In this document: in pieces, positions 1 through 11,643 of the stretch
How the letters are laid out: each line of letters opens with the position of its first letter
Numbering within the stretch: the stretch's first letter is position 1
Source of the DNA: Heterohyrax brucei
Lineage: Eukaryota > Chordata > Mammalia > Hyracoidea > Procaviidae
Length of the DNA: 64,000 nucleotides
Direction: 5' to 3'
Assembly (NCBI GenBank): GCA_028571685.1
Contig: CM053146.1
Span: 107,793,431-107,857,430, forward strand
Notes under the pieces: model-generated
Seen by the model: the letters and a program-made list of their open reading frames with translations, nothing else
Told to the model about the DNA's origin: nothing
Databases searched by the model: none
Made by a program: the position numbers and the translations under genes

Positions 1-307
1 AAAACTGTATTGGAATACCCTCCCTACTCATCTGATCTAGCCTCTAATGACTTTCTTCTTTATCCAAAGATAAAGGAAATATTGAAAGGAAGACATTTTG
101 ATGACTTTCAGGACACCAAGGGGAATACAACAGCTCTGATGGACTTTCCAGAAAAAGAGTTCCAAAATAGCTTTAAAGGGTGCGTTAGGTGCTAGCATGT
201 ATAGCTGCCCAAGGGGAGTACTTTGAAGGTGACCATAACAATATTCAGCAAGGAGGTTCATAGCACTTTGTCTAGGATGAGTTCATGAATGTAATTGTCA
301 GTCCTTG
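1..307 (+). mobile_element. mariner 3' end, cut by window edge
   Basis: The last 300 bp of a mariner (Tc1/mariner superfamily) DNA transposon. Positions 10-195 encode the transposase C-terminus; residues 5-14 read PYSSDLASND, the mariner YSPDLAPxD box, with the third catalytic Asp at 34-36. It ends in the terminal repeat AATTGTCAG..CCTTG followed by TA at 308-309. It sits inside an LTR: the sequence after the TA continues the LTR of the following entry. Seen: motif and end. Known: family. The 5' part lies outside the window. Confidence 0.85.
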
Positions 308-308
308 T

Positions 309-534
309 ATCTCAAATGAGATTGACTCAGGATACAACATAATTCTACAGATTGAGTCCAGCCTTATTAATATAATTGCTTCTAATCCTGGTTCATTAAT
401 ATAATAGAGGTTAGGATATTTACAACACACAGCATAATCACGTCAGATCACAAAATGGACCATCACACAATAATGGAATTATGGTCTAGTCAAGTTGACA
501 CACATTTTGAGGAAACATAATTCAATCCACGACA
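309..534 (-). mobile_element. solo LTR, second half (family A)
   Basis: Minus-strand copy of the LTR family called family A here, described fully at 1516-1997. It resumes at TCTCAAA..GATTGACTCAGG, the same place in the LTR as about 52,655, and ends AATTCAATCCACGACA. The first half is absent because the mariner inserted at this point and the rest lies before the window. Confidence 0.75.
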
Positions 535-1285
535 AATCTGGGCTAGAAATACCATATTGTGGTATTTAACAATATTTAAAGAATACTTCAATCATACTGT
601 GCCAAAAATAATTGAAAAATGGCTAAAAGCTATGTGGAGATACGATGAGATTTCTTTGGTTAAAAGGTCTAAATTTTACTAATGCTGACTTTATCATTCT
701 CAATGATTTTCTTTTTTTTTTAAGTCCTACCTTGTTTTGTCATCATAAGCTTGTATGCTAATGGAAAAAAAGAGAAAAAAGTTTCTGGTAAACTACTAAA
801 AGGATGGCTGAGTAAGCATTGTACAAGGATACGTTTTATTTTATATGTCTCTTTTTTCCAGAGCCATTATACAATATAAGCAGTGACAATTGAATGTTAT
901 TGAGCCTAAATTGGGGGTTGGGTCTTTTCTATCAACAAGAAAACAAAACTAATAAAACAAGTCATAAAATAAACCTTTCCAAGTTTTGATTCTGTTGCAA
1001 GACCTATTCAGTTACAGGACTCTTAAGAACTAAGAATGTTTTCAGAAAAAATAAACTATTCTAATCCACCCTCAAATTATAGCCCTTCTACAAAAGAGAA
1101 TTACCAACACTCAGGAGAAGGAATAGAAATTTTTAAACTCTACTGAAGCACTGCAAGCATGAGCTACAGGGTTTTGTTGGGTTGGACTGATGGAATTAGG
1201 TGGACAGAAGGACCTGGACTAGAAAGAGGGAAGACATGGAAAAGGCCAGACTTCCCTTCCAAGTTAAATGCAAGCAGTGGAGGAC
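535..1285. other. no feature recognised
   Basis: AT-rich, apparently single-copy sequence. I see no repeat family, conserved coding frame or RNA gene in it. The open frame at 1159-1404 resembles nothing I know and runs into the RTE copy. Confidence 0.6.
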
Positions 1286-2040
1286 ACATTGTTGTGTTGT
1301 TGTTACTAGTTGCCAAAGACTCAGTTCCAACTCACAGTGACTTTACATATAACAGAAAATGTTGTCTGGTCCTGCCCCATTCTCATAATTTTTATTATGC
1401 TTGAGCTCATTGTTGCAGCCACTGGGTCAGTCCATCCTGCAGAGGGTCTTCTTTTTTTTTTTTTGATATACCTTTATTTTTCCAAGCATGATGTCCTTCT
1501 CCACCAGTTGGTCACTGTCATGGATTGAACTATGTTCCCCTAAAAAAATCTGCATAGCAGTTTAGCTAGGGCATAATTCTTGGTATCATGATATCTTCCA
1601 TGTTGTAAATCCTGCTTCTATGATGTTAATGAGGGTAAATGGGCAGCAGTTGTATTGGTGAGACAGGACTCAGTGGTAAGATTATTTTGTGCCTTGAGGC
1701 AATCTCTTGAGATACAAAGGAAAGAAGCTAGCAGACATACTTGAGAATGTCATACCACCAAAAAGCTATGCCAGAAGTTGGGCAAGTCCTTTGGAAAGGA
1801 CTGGGATCCCTGTGCCTCAAAAGCTTCTAGTCCAGGGGAAGACTGATAACAAGGACCTTCCTCCAGATTCACTAAAACAAGCCTTCCCTTGAGCTGACAC
1901 TCTGAATTGGGGTTTTTAGCCTACTGGCTAAAATTTCTCTTTTTAAAGCCATCCACTTGTATTATTTCTGAAAAAGCAGCATTAGCTGACTAAGACAGTC
2001 ACTCTGGATGATATGTCCAAAATAAGAAAGACAAAGAAGG
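1286..2040 (-). mobile_element. RTE/BovB-type LINE 3' end, split by an LTR
   Basis: Antisense 3' end of an RTE clade LINE. Its (GTT)n tail lies at about 1286-1303, followed by the conserved 3' segment and the C-terminal codons of the reverse-transcriptase ORF. The LTR at 1516-1997 interrupts it, and the element resumes at 2003 with GATGATATGTCCAAA before decaying near 2040. The pieces either side of the LTR join in register. Confidence 0.8.
1516..1997 (+). mobile_element. solo LTR with 5-bp TSD (family A, best-bounded copy)
   Basis: A 482-bp solo LTR beginning TGTCATGGATTGAAC and ending GACTAAGACA (TG..CA). It is flanked by a perfect 5-bp duplication, GTCAC at 1511-1515 and 1998-2002, the length expected of ERVL/MaLR-type integrations. 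The start resembles mammalian MLT1/MST LTRs, but the body differs and I cannot name the subfamily. No gag, pol or second LTR is nearby, so the internal part was lost by recombination between LTRs. Confidence 0.85.
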
Positions 2041-2044
2041 TGTA

Positions 2045-2192
2045 GGTGGGTATCCACTGCCATGGAGTAAATTCTGACTTGTAGCAACCCTACTGGACAG
2101 GGTAGAACTGCCCCAGGAGTACCTGCTGGAGTCGAACTGCCAGCCTTTTGGTTAGCAGATACAGCACTTAACCACTACACCACCAGGGTTTA
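2045..2192 (-). mobile_element. AfroSINE-type SINE
   Basis: Antisense copy. It runs from the RTE-like tail (CCACTGCCATGGAGT) to the tRNA-derived head, ending TACACCACCAGGG. It follows directly on the RTE fragment. Confidence 0.85.
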
Positions 2193-2289
2193 AATCTAAT
2201 GAATTTCACAGTTATTGCTCACTAAGTCTTAAAAAAAAAAAAATGGAAAGCACTCAAAATACACAGTGGTCACTATAATGGACCCAAAC

Positions 2290-2395
2290 AGGCCAAAGAT
2301 CATGCAGATGGTGCAGGACTGAGCAACAGTTTATTCTGCTGTGTGTGGGGTCACCATGAGTCAGAGCTGACATGACAGCACTAACAACAAAATGT
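2290..2395 (+). mobile_element. RTE 3' tail
   Basis: A 100-bp 3' terminus of an RTE copy: AGATGGTGCAGGACTGAGC, then GGTCACCATGAGTCAGAGC and a terminal ACTAACAACAAA. Severe 5' truncation is usual for LINE insertions. Confidence 0.7.
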
Positions 2396-2906
2396 AAAAA
2401 ACAATTTAAATCTGTGAAACAGCCTGGGCTTCTGCCAGAAATAACAGCTTTCTTGTGTGATTGCTCTTGTTGTACTGGTCAAGATATAAGAACCAAGTCA
2501 ACCTACCTAGTGTCTTATGAGTGTCTTTCCTGCTCAGAAACTAGGAAATAAATATATTTACTTCTGTATTTTCAACTGTAAGAGATATTTGTAAAAAATG
2601 TTACATTTTTTAAACTGGTGGATTTGAGAGGAATTCTCATTTTATTGTATTTTTCATGCTTATGAAAAAAAGGTAACAGTATTCTTTGTTCATTTTCTCA
2701 GATTTTTTTTTTAACAATGTCAAAGAGCCATGCTTTATAGTAAGGTACTCAGTTAGAATCTATAAAATTAATGTCACACAAAATTCTAAATTAATTGCTA
2801 GATGTTGTTTCTTCGAACTTCATTTTCTTCATTTCAAAGGAGTTATAATGGGAATGTAAAGATTTCTTTTCGTTACTTCATTCTAAAGGAAGCTTTTATC
2901 AATATA
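2396..2906. other. no feature recognised
   Basis: AT-rich unique sequence with short T and A runs. No gene or repeat recognised. Confidence 0.55.
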
Positions 2907-4183
2907 TAAAGTCTGACAATTAAGTTCACAAACTTGCCACCATGAACTTACACTGGCAGCATTGTACAAACAACTTGGTAAGGTTTCATAACCTTAGCAT
3001 GTCAGGGTCTCACAGCTGTGTTCACATCAACATGTGGCAGTGTCTTGCTGAGTGGTGGTCATTATTGTTTTTGTGTGTATTCACAAGAATGCCAGAGATT
3101 GAATTAGAGCAACAAATGAACATTAAATTTCTTGTTAAATTTGACAAGAGTGGAAGTGAAATCAGGAACATAATAGACCAAGTTTATGGGGATAACGCTA
3201 TGAAGAAAACAGCACTGGATTAAACATGTTTCTGAAGGGAGAGAAAGTATTACTGATGAAAACAGGTCACAGCAGCCAGTAACGAGCAGAACTTACTAAA
3301 ATATTGCAAAAATTTGTCAAATCGTGCATTAAAATCATCAGCTGACTGTGAGAAGTCTAGCAGACCAGGTAAACATCCATAGAGAAACAGGAAAATCTTA
3401 ACTGAAAATCTTTGCGTGAGAAGGGGTTACACAAAAACAGCCCCCAAGGAGCTTAACTAATGAACAAAAGCAAAAGAGAGTTGATGTTTGAAAAGACCTT
3501 TTAGAGAAGCAAGAGGATATTTTGAGCCCTTTCATCGCTGGTAGTGAAACACCAGGTACCAATACAAACCTGAAACAAAGTATCAAAATGCAGGGTGGAA
3601 GTCAGCCAATTCTCCCTGACCAAAAAAGTCCCATTAGTCTACATTAAGAGTCAAAACCATGTTGCTAACTTTTTTGCTATCAAAGAGATCGTTCATTGTG
3701 AATTTGAACCAGCTGGACAAATAGTTAACCAGGTTTACTGCTTGGAAGTGATGAAAAGGCTGCATAAAAAAGTTCGATAACTTTTCACCAACAGTTCATG
3801 GCTCTTACATCATGACAATGCACCAACTCACACGGCACTGTCTGTGAGGGAGTTTTCAGCCAGTAAACAAATAGCTGTATCGGAAAACCTTCCTACTCAC
3901 CTGATCTGGCCCCCAATGACTTTTTTATTTACCAGAAGGTAAAGGAACTGTTGAAAGGAAGACATTTTGATGACATTCAGGATATCAAGAGTAACACAAT
4001 GACAGCTCTGTTGGGCATTCCAGAAAACGAGTTCCAAAACTGCTCTGAAGGGTAGACTAGGTGCTGGCAACGGTGCGGAGCTTCTAAAGTGGAATACTTT
4101 GAAGGTGACTGTAGTGATATTCAGCAATTATATATGTAGCACTTTTTCTAGTATGAGTGCAAAAACCTAACTGTCAGACCCTG
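2907..4183 (+). mobile_element. full-length dead mariner transposon
   Basis: A complete 1.28-kb mariner flanked by TA (2905-2906 and 4184-4185). Its inverted ends share GTCTGACAATTAAGTT-like sequence, diverged on the right. The transposase starts near 3091; EQQMNIKFLVKFDKSG matches the mariner N-terminal helix-turn-helix region. The frame then breaks repeatedly. Of the catalytic triad, the GDETW box reads GSETP (about 3538-3552), so the first Asp is lost. HHDNAP at 3808-3822 and SPDLAPND near 3897-3920 keep the second and third Asp, but they are too close together, which implies a small deletion. The element cannot make active transposase. Confidence 0.9.
3091..4060 (+). pseudogene. mariner transposase pseudogene
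   Basis: Decayed transposase gene of the element above. Recognisable in order are the N-terminal DNA-binding region (3091-3223), a central stretch FAIKEIVHCEFEPAGQIVNQV (within 3595-3780), HHDNAP, and a C-terminal box near 3945-4060 encoding LKGRHFDDIQDI-like sequence. The intact family protein is about 340 residues. Here at least four frames are needed, and the first active-site Asp is substituted. Confidence 0.85.
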
Positions 4184-4185
4184 TA

Positions 4186-4509
4186 CGTAACAAAGCTTCA
4201 CTTATTTTAAAGTCTCCTTCAGAGTAATTTTTGTATTGCTGAAGGAGACTGAGTAAGACCCAAGATTGCTGTGTAGGAAACACAGAGGAGGTGTCTCTCA
4301 GGAGCCAAACTGAGCTGGGTCCATGTCTGGTGACAGTATTTGTAAAACAACTGCCTGTTATTCAATTTTCTTACTCTGTTCTATTCTCCTCAGTTTTATT
4401 TGAGGAAGTGATGTCATCTGTTATGCATGTAAGCCTTAAGAGGAAAACATTACAGATACTATTTGAAGTTCATGATTTGCCTGTTGTTAGAAATAAGAAT
4501 ATTAGATAG
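4186..4509. other. no feature recognised
   Basis: Unique sequence between the mariner and an old repeat. The open frame at 4291-4509 has no recognisable similarity. Confidence 0.5.
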
Positions 4510-4683
4510 AGGGTAACAGAGACTGTTGGCTGGCCTCCAATATCTGCACCCTATTGTTCCACATTAATTAAATTTTACCTCAGAAAATAGCTGTCTAGAA
4601 AAAAAAAGACTACATCTTCCAATTTCCCTTGCACTCAGATGGGGCAGGTGACTAAGTTTTGGGCAATAGTACATAAGCAGATA

Positions 4684-6530
4684 CATACTTTTGTGATTAA
4701 GTGAAAGTATACAATCCAAGTCAATTTTGCATGCCTGCCTATCTACAACTCCTGCTCTCCTTGCCCAGTGACACCACACTCCTCCTTTCCATTCTATACA
4801 TGTAGCATCCTCTTAACAAGTTCCTGTCCCCTCCTCTCCACCTTCTTTCCTCCCATCTAGAAAGAGACCAGTAGGACAGCATCCTATAAATCCATAGAAC
4901 CATAAAGTAAACACACCAAATGGTCATATTATGTCCCTGAGTCCAGTCCATCTTTATCCAAAGCATTGAGCTTAGTAGTGTTATCTGGTCAGGGGCAGCA
5001 GCAGGTCTAGGGGCCATGCTTCCAGGGATCCTCCAGGCCATCAGATTATCAGTTCTGATCTTTTAGTAGAGTTGTTGAGCTGCACCTGTATTTTTCTCAT
5101 GTTTCCACAGGGACTCCACATTCTGTGACCCATCACAGCGGTCTTTGGTGGTGGCCAGTCACCATCTGGTTCTTCTGATCACATGTTAATGTAGTCTCCC
5201 CTTCACATGGGTCTTGTTTCCTGAGCTCTTTTTCCCTTGTGTCTGTTGTTCTCGATCATCCATTCTGGATGACTTGGGACCATTTGGTATACCTCAGATG
5301 ACACCTTGCTAGAGTTTAAGACCCCAGACGCCACTCACCAATACTGGGTGCAGGAGACTCTTAGCAATAGCCTAGTTATGCCAATTGACCTTGATGTCCC
5401 ACAAAAGCATGCTCCCCAGACCCTCAACCCTGCTACTCTCTCCTTGCAATATTGGTTTGAGATTAGAAGCACTTCTAGTATATAGTTAAGTCCAGTTAAG
5501 GTGATCTACTTTCTACAGTGTGCTGTCACTGCTTTCACCTAACCAAATTTCTATCAATTATCTAATCTATGACCAACCCTTCCCCACCCCTGTAGCTGTC
5601 AAAGAATCTTTTCCTCTGTACATAAGTCCATTTTTAAGTCCTCATAGCAGGATCTCATACAGTATTTGTCCTTTTGCCACAGACTGATTTCACTCAGCAT
5701 AATGTCTTCCAAATGAAACCAGGTTATGAGATGCTTCCTAAAGTCATCATTGTTCTTTATCAATGCATAGTGTTCCACTGGGTATACGTACCATAGTTTG
5801 TTTATCAATTCTTCTGTTGATGAGTATCTAGATTGATTCTATTTCTTTGCTATTGTGGACTGTGCTACAATACACATTGATGTGCATGTGTCTGTTTGTG
5901 TGACAGCCTTTGTTTCCGTAGGATAAATTCCGAGGAGTGAGATTACTGAATCAAATGATGTATCTATTACCGGCTTTTTGAGGAAGCACCAGATTGCTTT
6001 CCAAAGAGGTTGTACCATTTTGCAATCCCACCAGCAGTGTAGGAGAGTTCCCATCTCTCCACAGCCTCTCCAGCATTTGTTGTTTTGTGTTATTTGGATT
6101 ATGGCCAATCTTGTTGGGGTGAGATGGTATCTCATTGTAGTTTTGATTTTGATTTCTCTGATAGCTAATGATTATGAGCATTTCCTCATGTGTATTTTGG
6201 CTGCCTGAATGTCCTCTTTGGTGAAGTGTCTGTCCGTCTGCTTTGCCCATCACTTAACTGGGTTATTTACCTTTTTCTTGTTGATATTTTGTAGTACCTT
6301 GTAGATTATGGAGATCAGCTGTTGGTCCAACTTATAGTTGCCACATATTTTTCCCATTCTGTAGGTATCTTTTAACTTTTTTGATGAAGTCTTTGGATAA
6401 GCAAAAGTGTTTGATTCTTAGTAGTTTCCATTTATCTATTTTCTATTGATTGTGCTTCGTTTCTCAAATTTTGTAGCCTAGTATTTAGGTCTTTGATCCA
6501 TTTTGAGTTACTTTTTGTGTAAGGTATGAG
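4684..6530 (-). mobile_element. L1 LINE, 5'-truncated, with 13-bp TSD
   Basis: A minus-strand L1 of about 1.85 kb bounded by the direct repeat ACATAAGCAGATA at 4671-4683 and 6531-6543. From right to left it holds the end of ORF2 (about 6530 to 5600) and a lineage-type 3' UTR of about 0.9 kb. That UTR ends at a run similar to the L1 3' end near 31,850 (GACTTGGATTGTA). The endonuclease and reverse-transcriptase domains are missing. The TSD and shared 3' UTR make the boundaries secure. Confidence 0.9.
5599..6530 (-). pseudogene. L1 ORF2 C-terminal fragment
   Basis: Minus-strand frames encode the carboxy end of L1 ORF2p. LIPYTKSNSKWIKDLN lies near 6480-6530, [18 protein letters not shown] with its Cys-rich C-terminal pattern near 6020-6080, then LLGIYPTE, and MINKLWYVYPVEHYALIKNN from 5808 leftwards. 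Stops and frameshifts separate the pieces. The catalytic domains lie upstream of the truncation and are absent. Confidence 0.85.
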
Positions 6531-6769
6531 ACATAAGCAGATATTTGGTTTGCTTTGGCAGCCTCTGTGAACTCTAAGATACAGCTGTTGTACACCCTTG
6601 TTTTCTCTTTTTTCAATCCTTCTACTTCCTAGAATGTGGTGAAGGCCCTCTTTGTCTCTAAGGATAAAGATCATTCCAGAGAAATGGTGGAGAGATAAGC
6701 TGGGAAAAAGCTGTAGCTCTGAAGATTTTGTGAAATATATACATCTGTGAATACTCACAGGGAAACAAA

Positions 6770-6935
6770 CCCTTGTGCATTGTGGTTAAGTGCTATGTTT
6801 GCTGACCAAGAGGTCAGGAGTTTGAATACACCAGGCATTCCTTAGAAACTTAATGAAGTAGTTCTACTCTGTCCTATAGGGTCACTATGAGCTGGAGTCA
6901 ACTCAATGGCAGTTTTTTTGTGTGTGTGTGTGTGT
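6770..6935 (+). mobile_element. AfroSINE-type SINE
   Basis: Sense copy from CATTGTGGTTAAGTGC (degenerate A-box side) through a B-box-like AGTTTGAATACACC to GGTCACTATGAGCTGG. It ends in a T/TG-rich run at 6917-6935. Confidence 0.8.
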
Positions 6936-6984
6936 ATACTTGCAGACTTTTCTATAGAGACAAAAATAATTCCACATCACCCTC

Positions 6985-7376
6985 TTTGCTTTCCTTGAAT
7001 ATAATAAGCACCCACCTGCCTCAGAGGTATTGATTTGTCCTTCCCTTTGCTTCGATTTCCATCCCAACCCCCCATCCCCAGTATCCTTGTGACTTGGCCC
7101 CTTATTTGTCTTTACTCAACCATTCACCTCTCAGGAGAAGATCACCCTGAATCACAATCTACTACCATTGTCTCCTCTGTACCCGCTTTATTGTCTTTTC
7201 AAAATTTAATATCTAACATACCATGTATTTTACTATTTCTCTTGTTTACTGTCTGTTTCTCCTACTGAAATACATGTCTCAGTGAAGAAAGAAAATTTTA
7301 TGTTTGGTCTATTGCTGCATCCCCAGCACCTAGCACAATGGCTTACACATTCAACTAAATATTTTTCAAATAATGA
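6985..7376 (+). repeat. L2-like LINE 3' relic
   Basis: The right part, CTGCATCCCCAGCACCTAG near 7316-7335, and the following AATATTT/AATGAA pattern match the 3' end of mammalian L2. The left part is much more diverged. Low certainty on the left boundary. Confidence 0.45.
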
Positions 7377-7992
7377 AACTCATGTCAGAAACAAAGAGGT
7401 GACAGAATGAAAGAGTGACAATGACTGTGTGAAGGCAATCCCATGAGTCTGTCTGATTCAGACCCACCAAGCTTTTTGAGCATCTAATCCATGTCAAACA
7501 TTCTGAGTTATTATCATAGGCATCATCTCCCATAATCTCAACAGAAGTTTGTCTCAATAGGTGCCCAAGGTACAAAAGGGAATTTTGAGTAAGTCATTGA
7601 TGTAAGTATCAGACAAGAATCTTGAATGAACAGACTGCGTTGCCTATATAGCATGAAAAGCAATGATATAGGTGAGTTAGGGAGAGAGGCATCTTCCTCA
7701 GGGTCTCGAAGTAAAAGCAGACACAATGAAATAAGGTAATGGCTTTGGAAGTCTCCTCTTTTTTCCTCCGTACTTAGGTTAAGCAGATAACCTGACTAGA
7801 CAAAATCTCTAGAAGCAGAATTTGTGTGATGAGCCTAAGGAAACAGCAGTCACTGGATAAAGTATAGATTTTTATCTTAGTTAATAAACACATCTAGATC
7901 AGTCCTTTGAAACTCATACTCATAGCGAGCAGCTGTGCTCACTACATCTGCACTAGTTAGCAATCTGCTAAATAAGCATCTTCTGAAGTGCA
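7377..7992. other. no feature recognised
   Basis: Unique sequence. Open frames on the minus strand (7366-7726) are short and unlike any known protein. Confidence 0.55.
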
Positions 7993-8170
7993 AAAGAGCC
8001 CCAGTGGTGCGATGGTTAAGTTCTCGGCTGCTAAGCAAAATGTAGATGGTAGAAATCCATCAGCAGTTCCCCAGGACAAAACCTGGCTCTCTGTTCCCAA
8101 ACAGATGACAGCCTAGGAAACCCTGTCGGGAAATTCTACTCTGTTGTCTGGGACATAACTAGAGTGAAAG
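7993..8170 (+). mobile_element. AfroSINE-type SINE, long form
   Basis: Sense copy starting AGAGCCCCAGTGGTGCGATGG. It carries extra middle sequence relative to the 27.2-kb copy and a degenerate tail (ATTCTACTCTGTTGTCTGGG). Confidence 0.75.
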
Positions 8171-9792
8171 TGACCAAAAAGAAAAATTCAAATGAATTTT
8201 TTATCTTCCGTTACAACAGAACCAAATCATATATTTTATCTACAACTTTATAAGCGGTATACAAATAGACATTTATTTATTCTCCTTTATGTGTTCTTGA
8301 CAAGCACATGTAAAGCAGATAATACACACACAACAGGACACAGTGTTGAAAGCTTGAAGCCTTCTCCAATCAGGTTAATATGACACGAGTAGTAAGATGA
8401 TTATTAACATCATTTTAAAATTCTTCCCCAGTTTACGTGGAACAGAAGCAGACTATGTAACGAGAGAAGAGCTATTTCAGTCCGACAGAAATAGATGCAG
8501 CTACCTGATCCCTAAACCACTAGCGATGCACTGTGGGTGAATGACTGAACCTCTTTATCACTAGTTGGTACTTCCTCTAGCAGCAAAATGGGAAAAAGAG
8601 TACTTACCTTGCAAAGATTGCTGCAAATGCTAGAAACTGCAACAAATGTGAAGTGACTAGTATGTGGGCATTTAACAAATAGGAACTGTCATTTTAATAG
8701 CTGCACAAAGATAGCCCATGTGACAGTCTCTCTCCTTTCCTAGATGGCAAACTATAGTTTTATTTTTCTGCAAACCCTTAAGAAAATAGGAAGAAAACAA
8801 CAGTGTATTAGAGTCTCTTGATTTAGGTAACAGGGCAGGTCTTAAAAATTATTCATCATAATCTTTCATTTATACAATGTTCAAATTCAGTCTCCAAAAA
8901 CATTAGCCTTTCTTCTTTTGATGAGAGCATCTAACTCACAGACTATAGAAAGAAATTTTCAGTGCAAAGCATATAGAATATGGAATCTTTGGGAGAACCT
9001 GATCACAGAAAATGTGAATGTCTATTCCATAAACATATTCACTCCCTTTCATACTGAATAATATTCCAGATGTTTTGGGGCAACACTCCGCTGGTGCATC
9101 TGGTGTCTACAGCAGTGTACCTGGGATGTTCTGACACTTCAGTCATTCTAAGAGATGTGCTAAATAAAATTGCATGCAAGATGTTCATCTGGACTATCAG
9201 CAGTTAGCTGATTAAAATGAAATGATTACTGGTGAAATTGAGAAATGGCCATTTGAGCTTGTGTTCATGGTACATAAAAGAATTCTGTTACATATTAATA
9301 ACAAATCTGTTATCAAAGTGCCTTTTTTTGGAAGCTACATAGTAGCAAAGAAATAAACTCTAAGGAAATTCATTACATGTTAGTAAATTGGTCTTCTAGT
9401 AATGTAATCATACTATATTTTTCCCTAACTTTTTCTTCTACTAATCAACGCAGTCTAATCACTAATATTTTGTTCCTAAGACCTAGAGGAGTCCATTTAG
9501 GATGACAGCTTTTCACATGACTAAATATAAAAACTGTAATAATGAACACTGCAGTTGCAAAATACTGATTTGATAGAAGCAATTTCCAACCTTCCTTCTG
9601 CCAGTTCCTCCACCTAGGGTGTATTAACTTCTTAACCTTCATTGTCCGTGCAAACACAAGGATCCACTCCATCTCCTAAGTAACATCAACCTTCTTATGT
9701 CTACCACGTCTTCCACTTAGTATTTCAACTAGTTCAAGTCTCTGCCATTTATGTAATAGTAAATAAAAACTTCCCTCAAACTTAGGACTCCC
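8171..9792. other. mostly unique sequence
   Basis: Apart from the MIR relic at 8545-8700 I recognise nothing. The open frame at 9445-9672 on the minus strand has no recognisable domain. Confidence 0.5.
8545..8700 (-). repeat. MIR SINE relic
   Basis: ACCTCTTTATCACTAG, AGCAAAATGGGAAAAAG and GTACTTACCTTGCAAAG follow the order of the antisense MIR core (CTCAGTTTCC..TGTAAAATGGG..TACCTACCT). It is heavily diverged, as expected for this ancient family. Confidence 0.6.
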
Positions 9793-9855
9793 CATATAGA
9801 TTGAATTGTCCCCTCAAAATCTGTGTTTTAAATTCTAACCTCAGTGTCTCTGGTA
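9793..9855 (+). repeat. MLT1-like LTR 5' fragment
   Basis: TAGATTGAATTGTCCCCTCA and the following AAATTCTAACCTCAGTG match the first 60 bp of a mammalian MLT1-type LTR. The SINE that follows cuts it off. Too short to subtype. Confidence 0.5.
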
Positions 9856-10018
9856 GAGCCCTGATGAGACAGTGGTTAAGAGCTTTCCTGCTAACTGAAA
9901 GGCTGGTAGTTCAAATCCACCAGCTACTCCTTGGAAACATTATGGGGCAGCTCTACTCTATTCTATAGGATTGCTATGAGTTGGAATCAACTTGACAGCA
10001 ATGGACTTGGTTTAGGTT
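9856..10018 (+). mobile_element. AfroSINE-type SINE
   Basis: Sense copy with a well-preserved head (GATGAGACAGTGGTTAAGAG), B-box region GTAGTTCAAATCCACC and tail GGATTGCTATGAGTTGG, then a GGTTTAGGTTTGG end. Confidence 0.85.
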
Positions 10019-10800
10019 TGGAAGGTATGAATAATCTGGTTCTTGACTGCTTCAAGAACCACAGATAAAATCACCTGGACCTGGTGTTTCCTTTGTAGGA
10101 AGATATTTAACCTTCAATTCAAACTACTTTGAAAATATATAGAAATATTTAAGTTTTCCATTTACCCTTGAATTAATTGTATTAATTTATTTCACATATT
10201 TCAAATGAGTTGTAGTTTCTCATAACACTTTCTTCCCTTTTTAACATCTGTTCTTTCTTTCATAATGTTGTTCATTTCTTCTTTCTTTTTAAATCTGATT
10301 TGTCTTAATAGATGGTATTAATAATACTTTTTTAATACAAATAACTAATTTTTGATTTTGTTGATCCTGTACAATAAATCCTTTATTCATTTGAATAATT
10401 TCTGCTCCTATCTTCGCTATTTTCTTTGTTCTACATTCTCTGATATCATAATGTTTTATTTAGATGTTTAGCTTGTTTATTTTCAGATTGTCCTCTTCTA
10501 AAAACATGAACATTTACAGTTGTATGGAATTCATTTTTGGAAACTTTTCCAGATTTACTTTTTGGTCTAATATATGGTTGGTTTTTACACAATTTTTCCA
10601 TATGTTTGAAAGTGATGCACATTTTTTATTGTCTGGGAAAATTTCTAAATATTCCCATTAGATTAAACATATAATTTATCCTAATTTTTGTCAGGATGGT
10701 CTATCAACTTCTGAGTCAGGTGTGTTAAAATCTCGTTATTACTGTGCATTTGTCATTTTGTCCTAATTCTCCCAACGTTTTTAAAATATATTTTGACACC

Positions 10801-10972
10801 AAAAAAAAAAAAAAAAAAAAAACCCACTGCCATCAAGTCTATTCTGATTCATAGAGACACTATTAACAGAGCAGAACAGCCCCACAGAGTTTCCAAGGTG
10901 TGTTTGGCAGATTTGAATTGCCCACCTTTTGGTTAGGAGCTGTAGCACTTAACCACTATACCACCAGGGGTT
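10801..10972 (-). mobile_element. AfroSINE-type SINE with A-tract
   Basis: A run of about 22 A's (10,801-10,823) followed by an antisense SINE: CCCACTGCCATCAAGTC to TATACCACCAGGGGTTTT. It lies inside the old L1. Confidence 0.85.
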
Positions 10973-11118
10973 TTGTATGAAATATCTAATCCATGAATTC
11001 AAAGTTAAATAAATTTCTAGGCAGCTTCTTAAGTTTTAGTAATGTTTCTTTCCCTCCAAAATCTAAACCGTTTGGTATTAATACAACTACATTAGCTTTA
11101 TTATGGCCAGTATTTACC

Positions 11119-11643
11119 TGTTATCCAGTTATCTAGTGCTGCTATAAAAGAAATATGACAAGTGGATGGCTTTAACAAACAAGTTTATTTCCTGCAGTCT
11201 GGGAGGCTAGAAGTCCAAATTCAAGGCACCAGGTCCAGGGAAAGATTCTCTCTCAGCTGACTCTGGAAGAAGGTCCTTGGCATCAGTCTGCCTGTCAGCT
11301 TCTCCATGCAGGATCCCAAGGTCTAAAGGATGTGCTCAGCTCCTCATGTTGCGTTCTTAGTGGAATGAGGTCCCTATGTCTCTATCCATACTTCTCTCTT
11401 TTATATCTTAAAAGAAATATATTTTTTAAGACACAAGCTAAACTTGACCATCGAGTCTTGCCTCATTAACATAACTGCCATTAACCCCATCACATTAATA
11501 TCACAGAGGTAGGATGTACATCACAAGGATTTACATACACATCAGATGACAAAACGGTAGACAATCCTTTAACACTGGGAATCATGGGCTAGTCAAGTTG
11601 ACACACAGTTTTTCGGTGGGGGAACACAATTTGATTCATAACA
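11119..11643 (-). mobile_element. solo LTR (family A)
   Basis: A complete 525-bp minus-strand copy. It begins TGTTATCCAGTTATCTAGTG and ends TTGATTCATAACA, the reverse of the TG..CA ends at 1516-1997. Its insertion splits the old L1. I could not identify a clear 5-bp duplication. Confidence 0.8.

Larger units (their letters stand above)
4510..6768 (+). repeat. old LTR-like repeat split by an L1
   Basis: Two flanks (4510-4670 and 6544-6768) look like one ancient interspersed repeat: a left part with GGGGCAGGTGACTAAGTTTTGG and a right part with CTTCCTAGAATGTGG. The L1 at 4684-6530 separates them. It resembles mammalian LTR/MER-type repeats, but I cannot name it. Confidence 0.4.
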
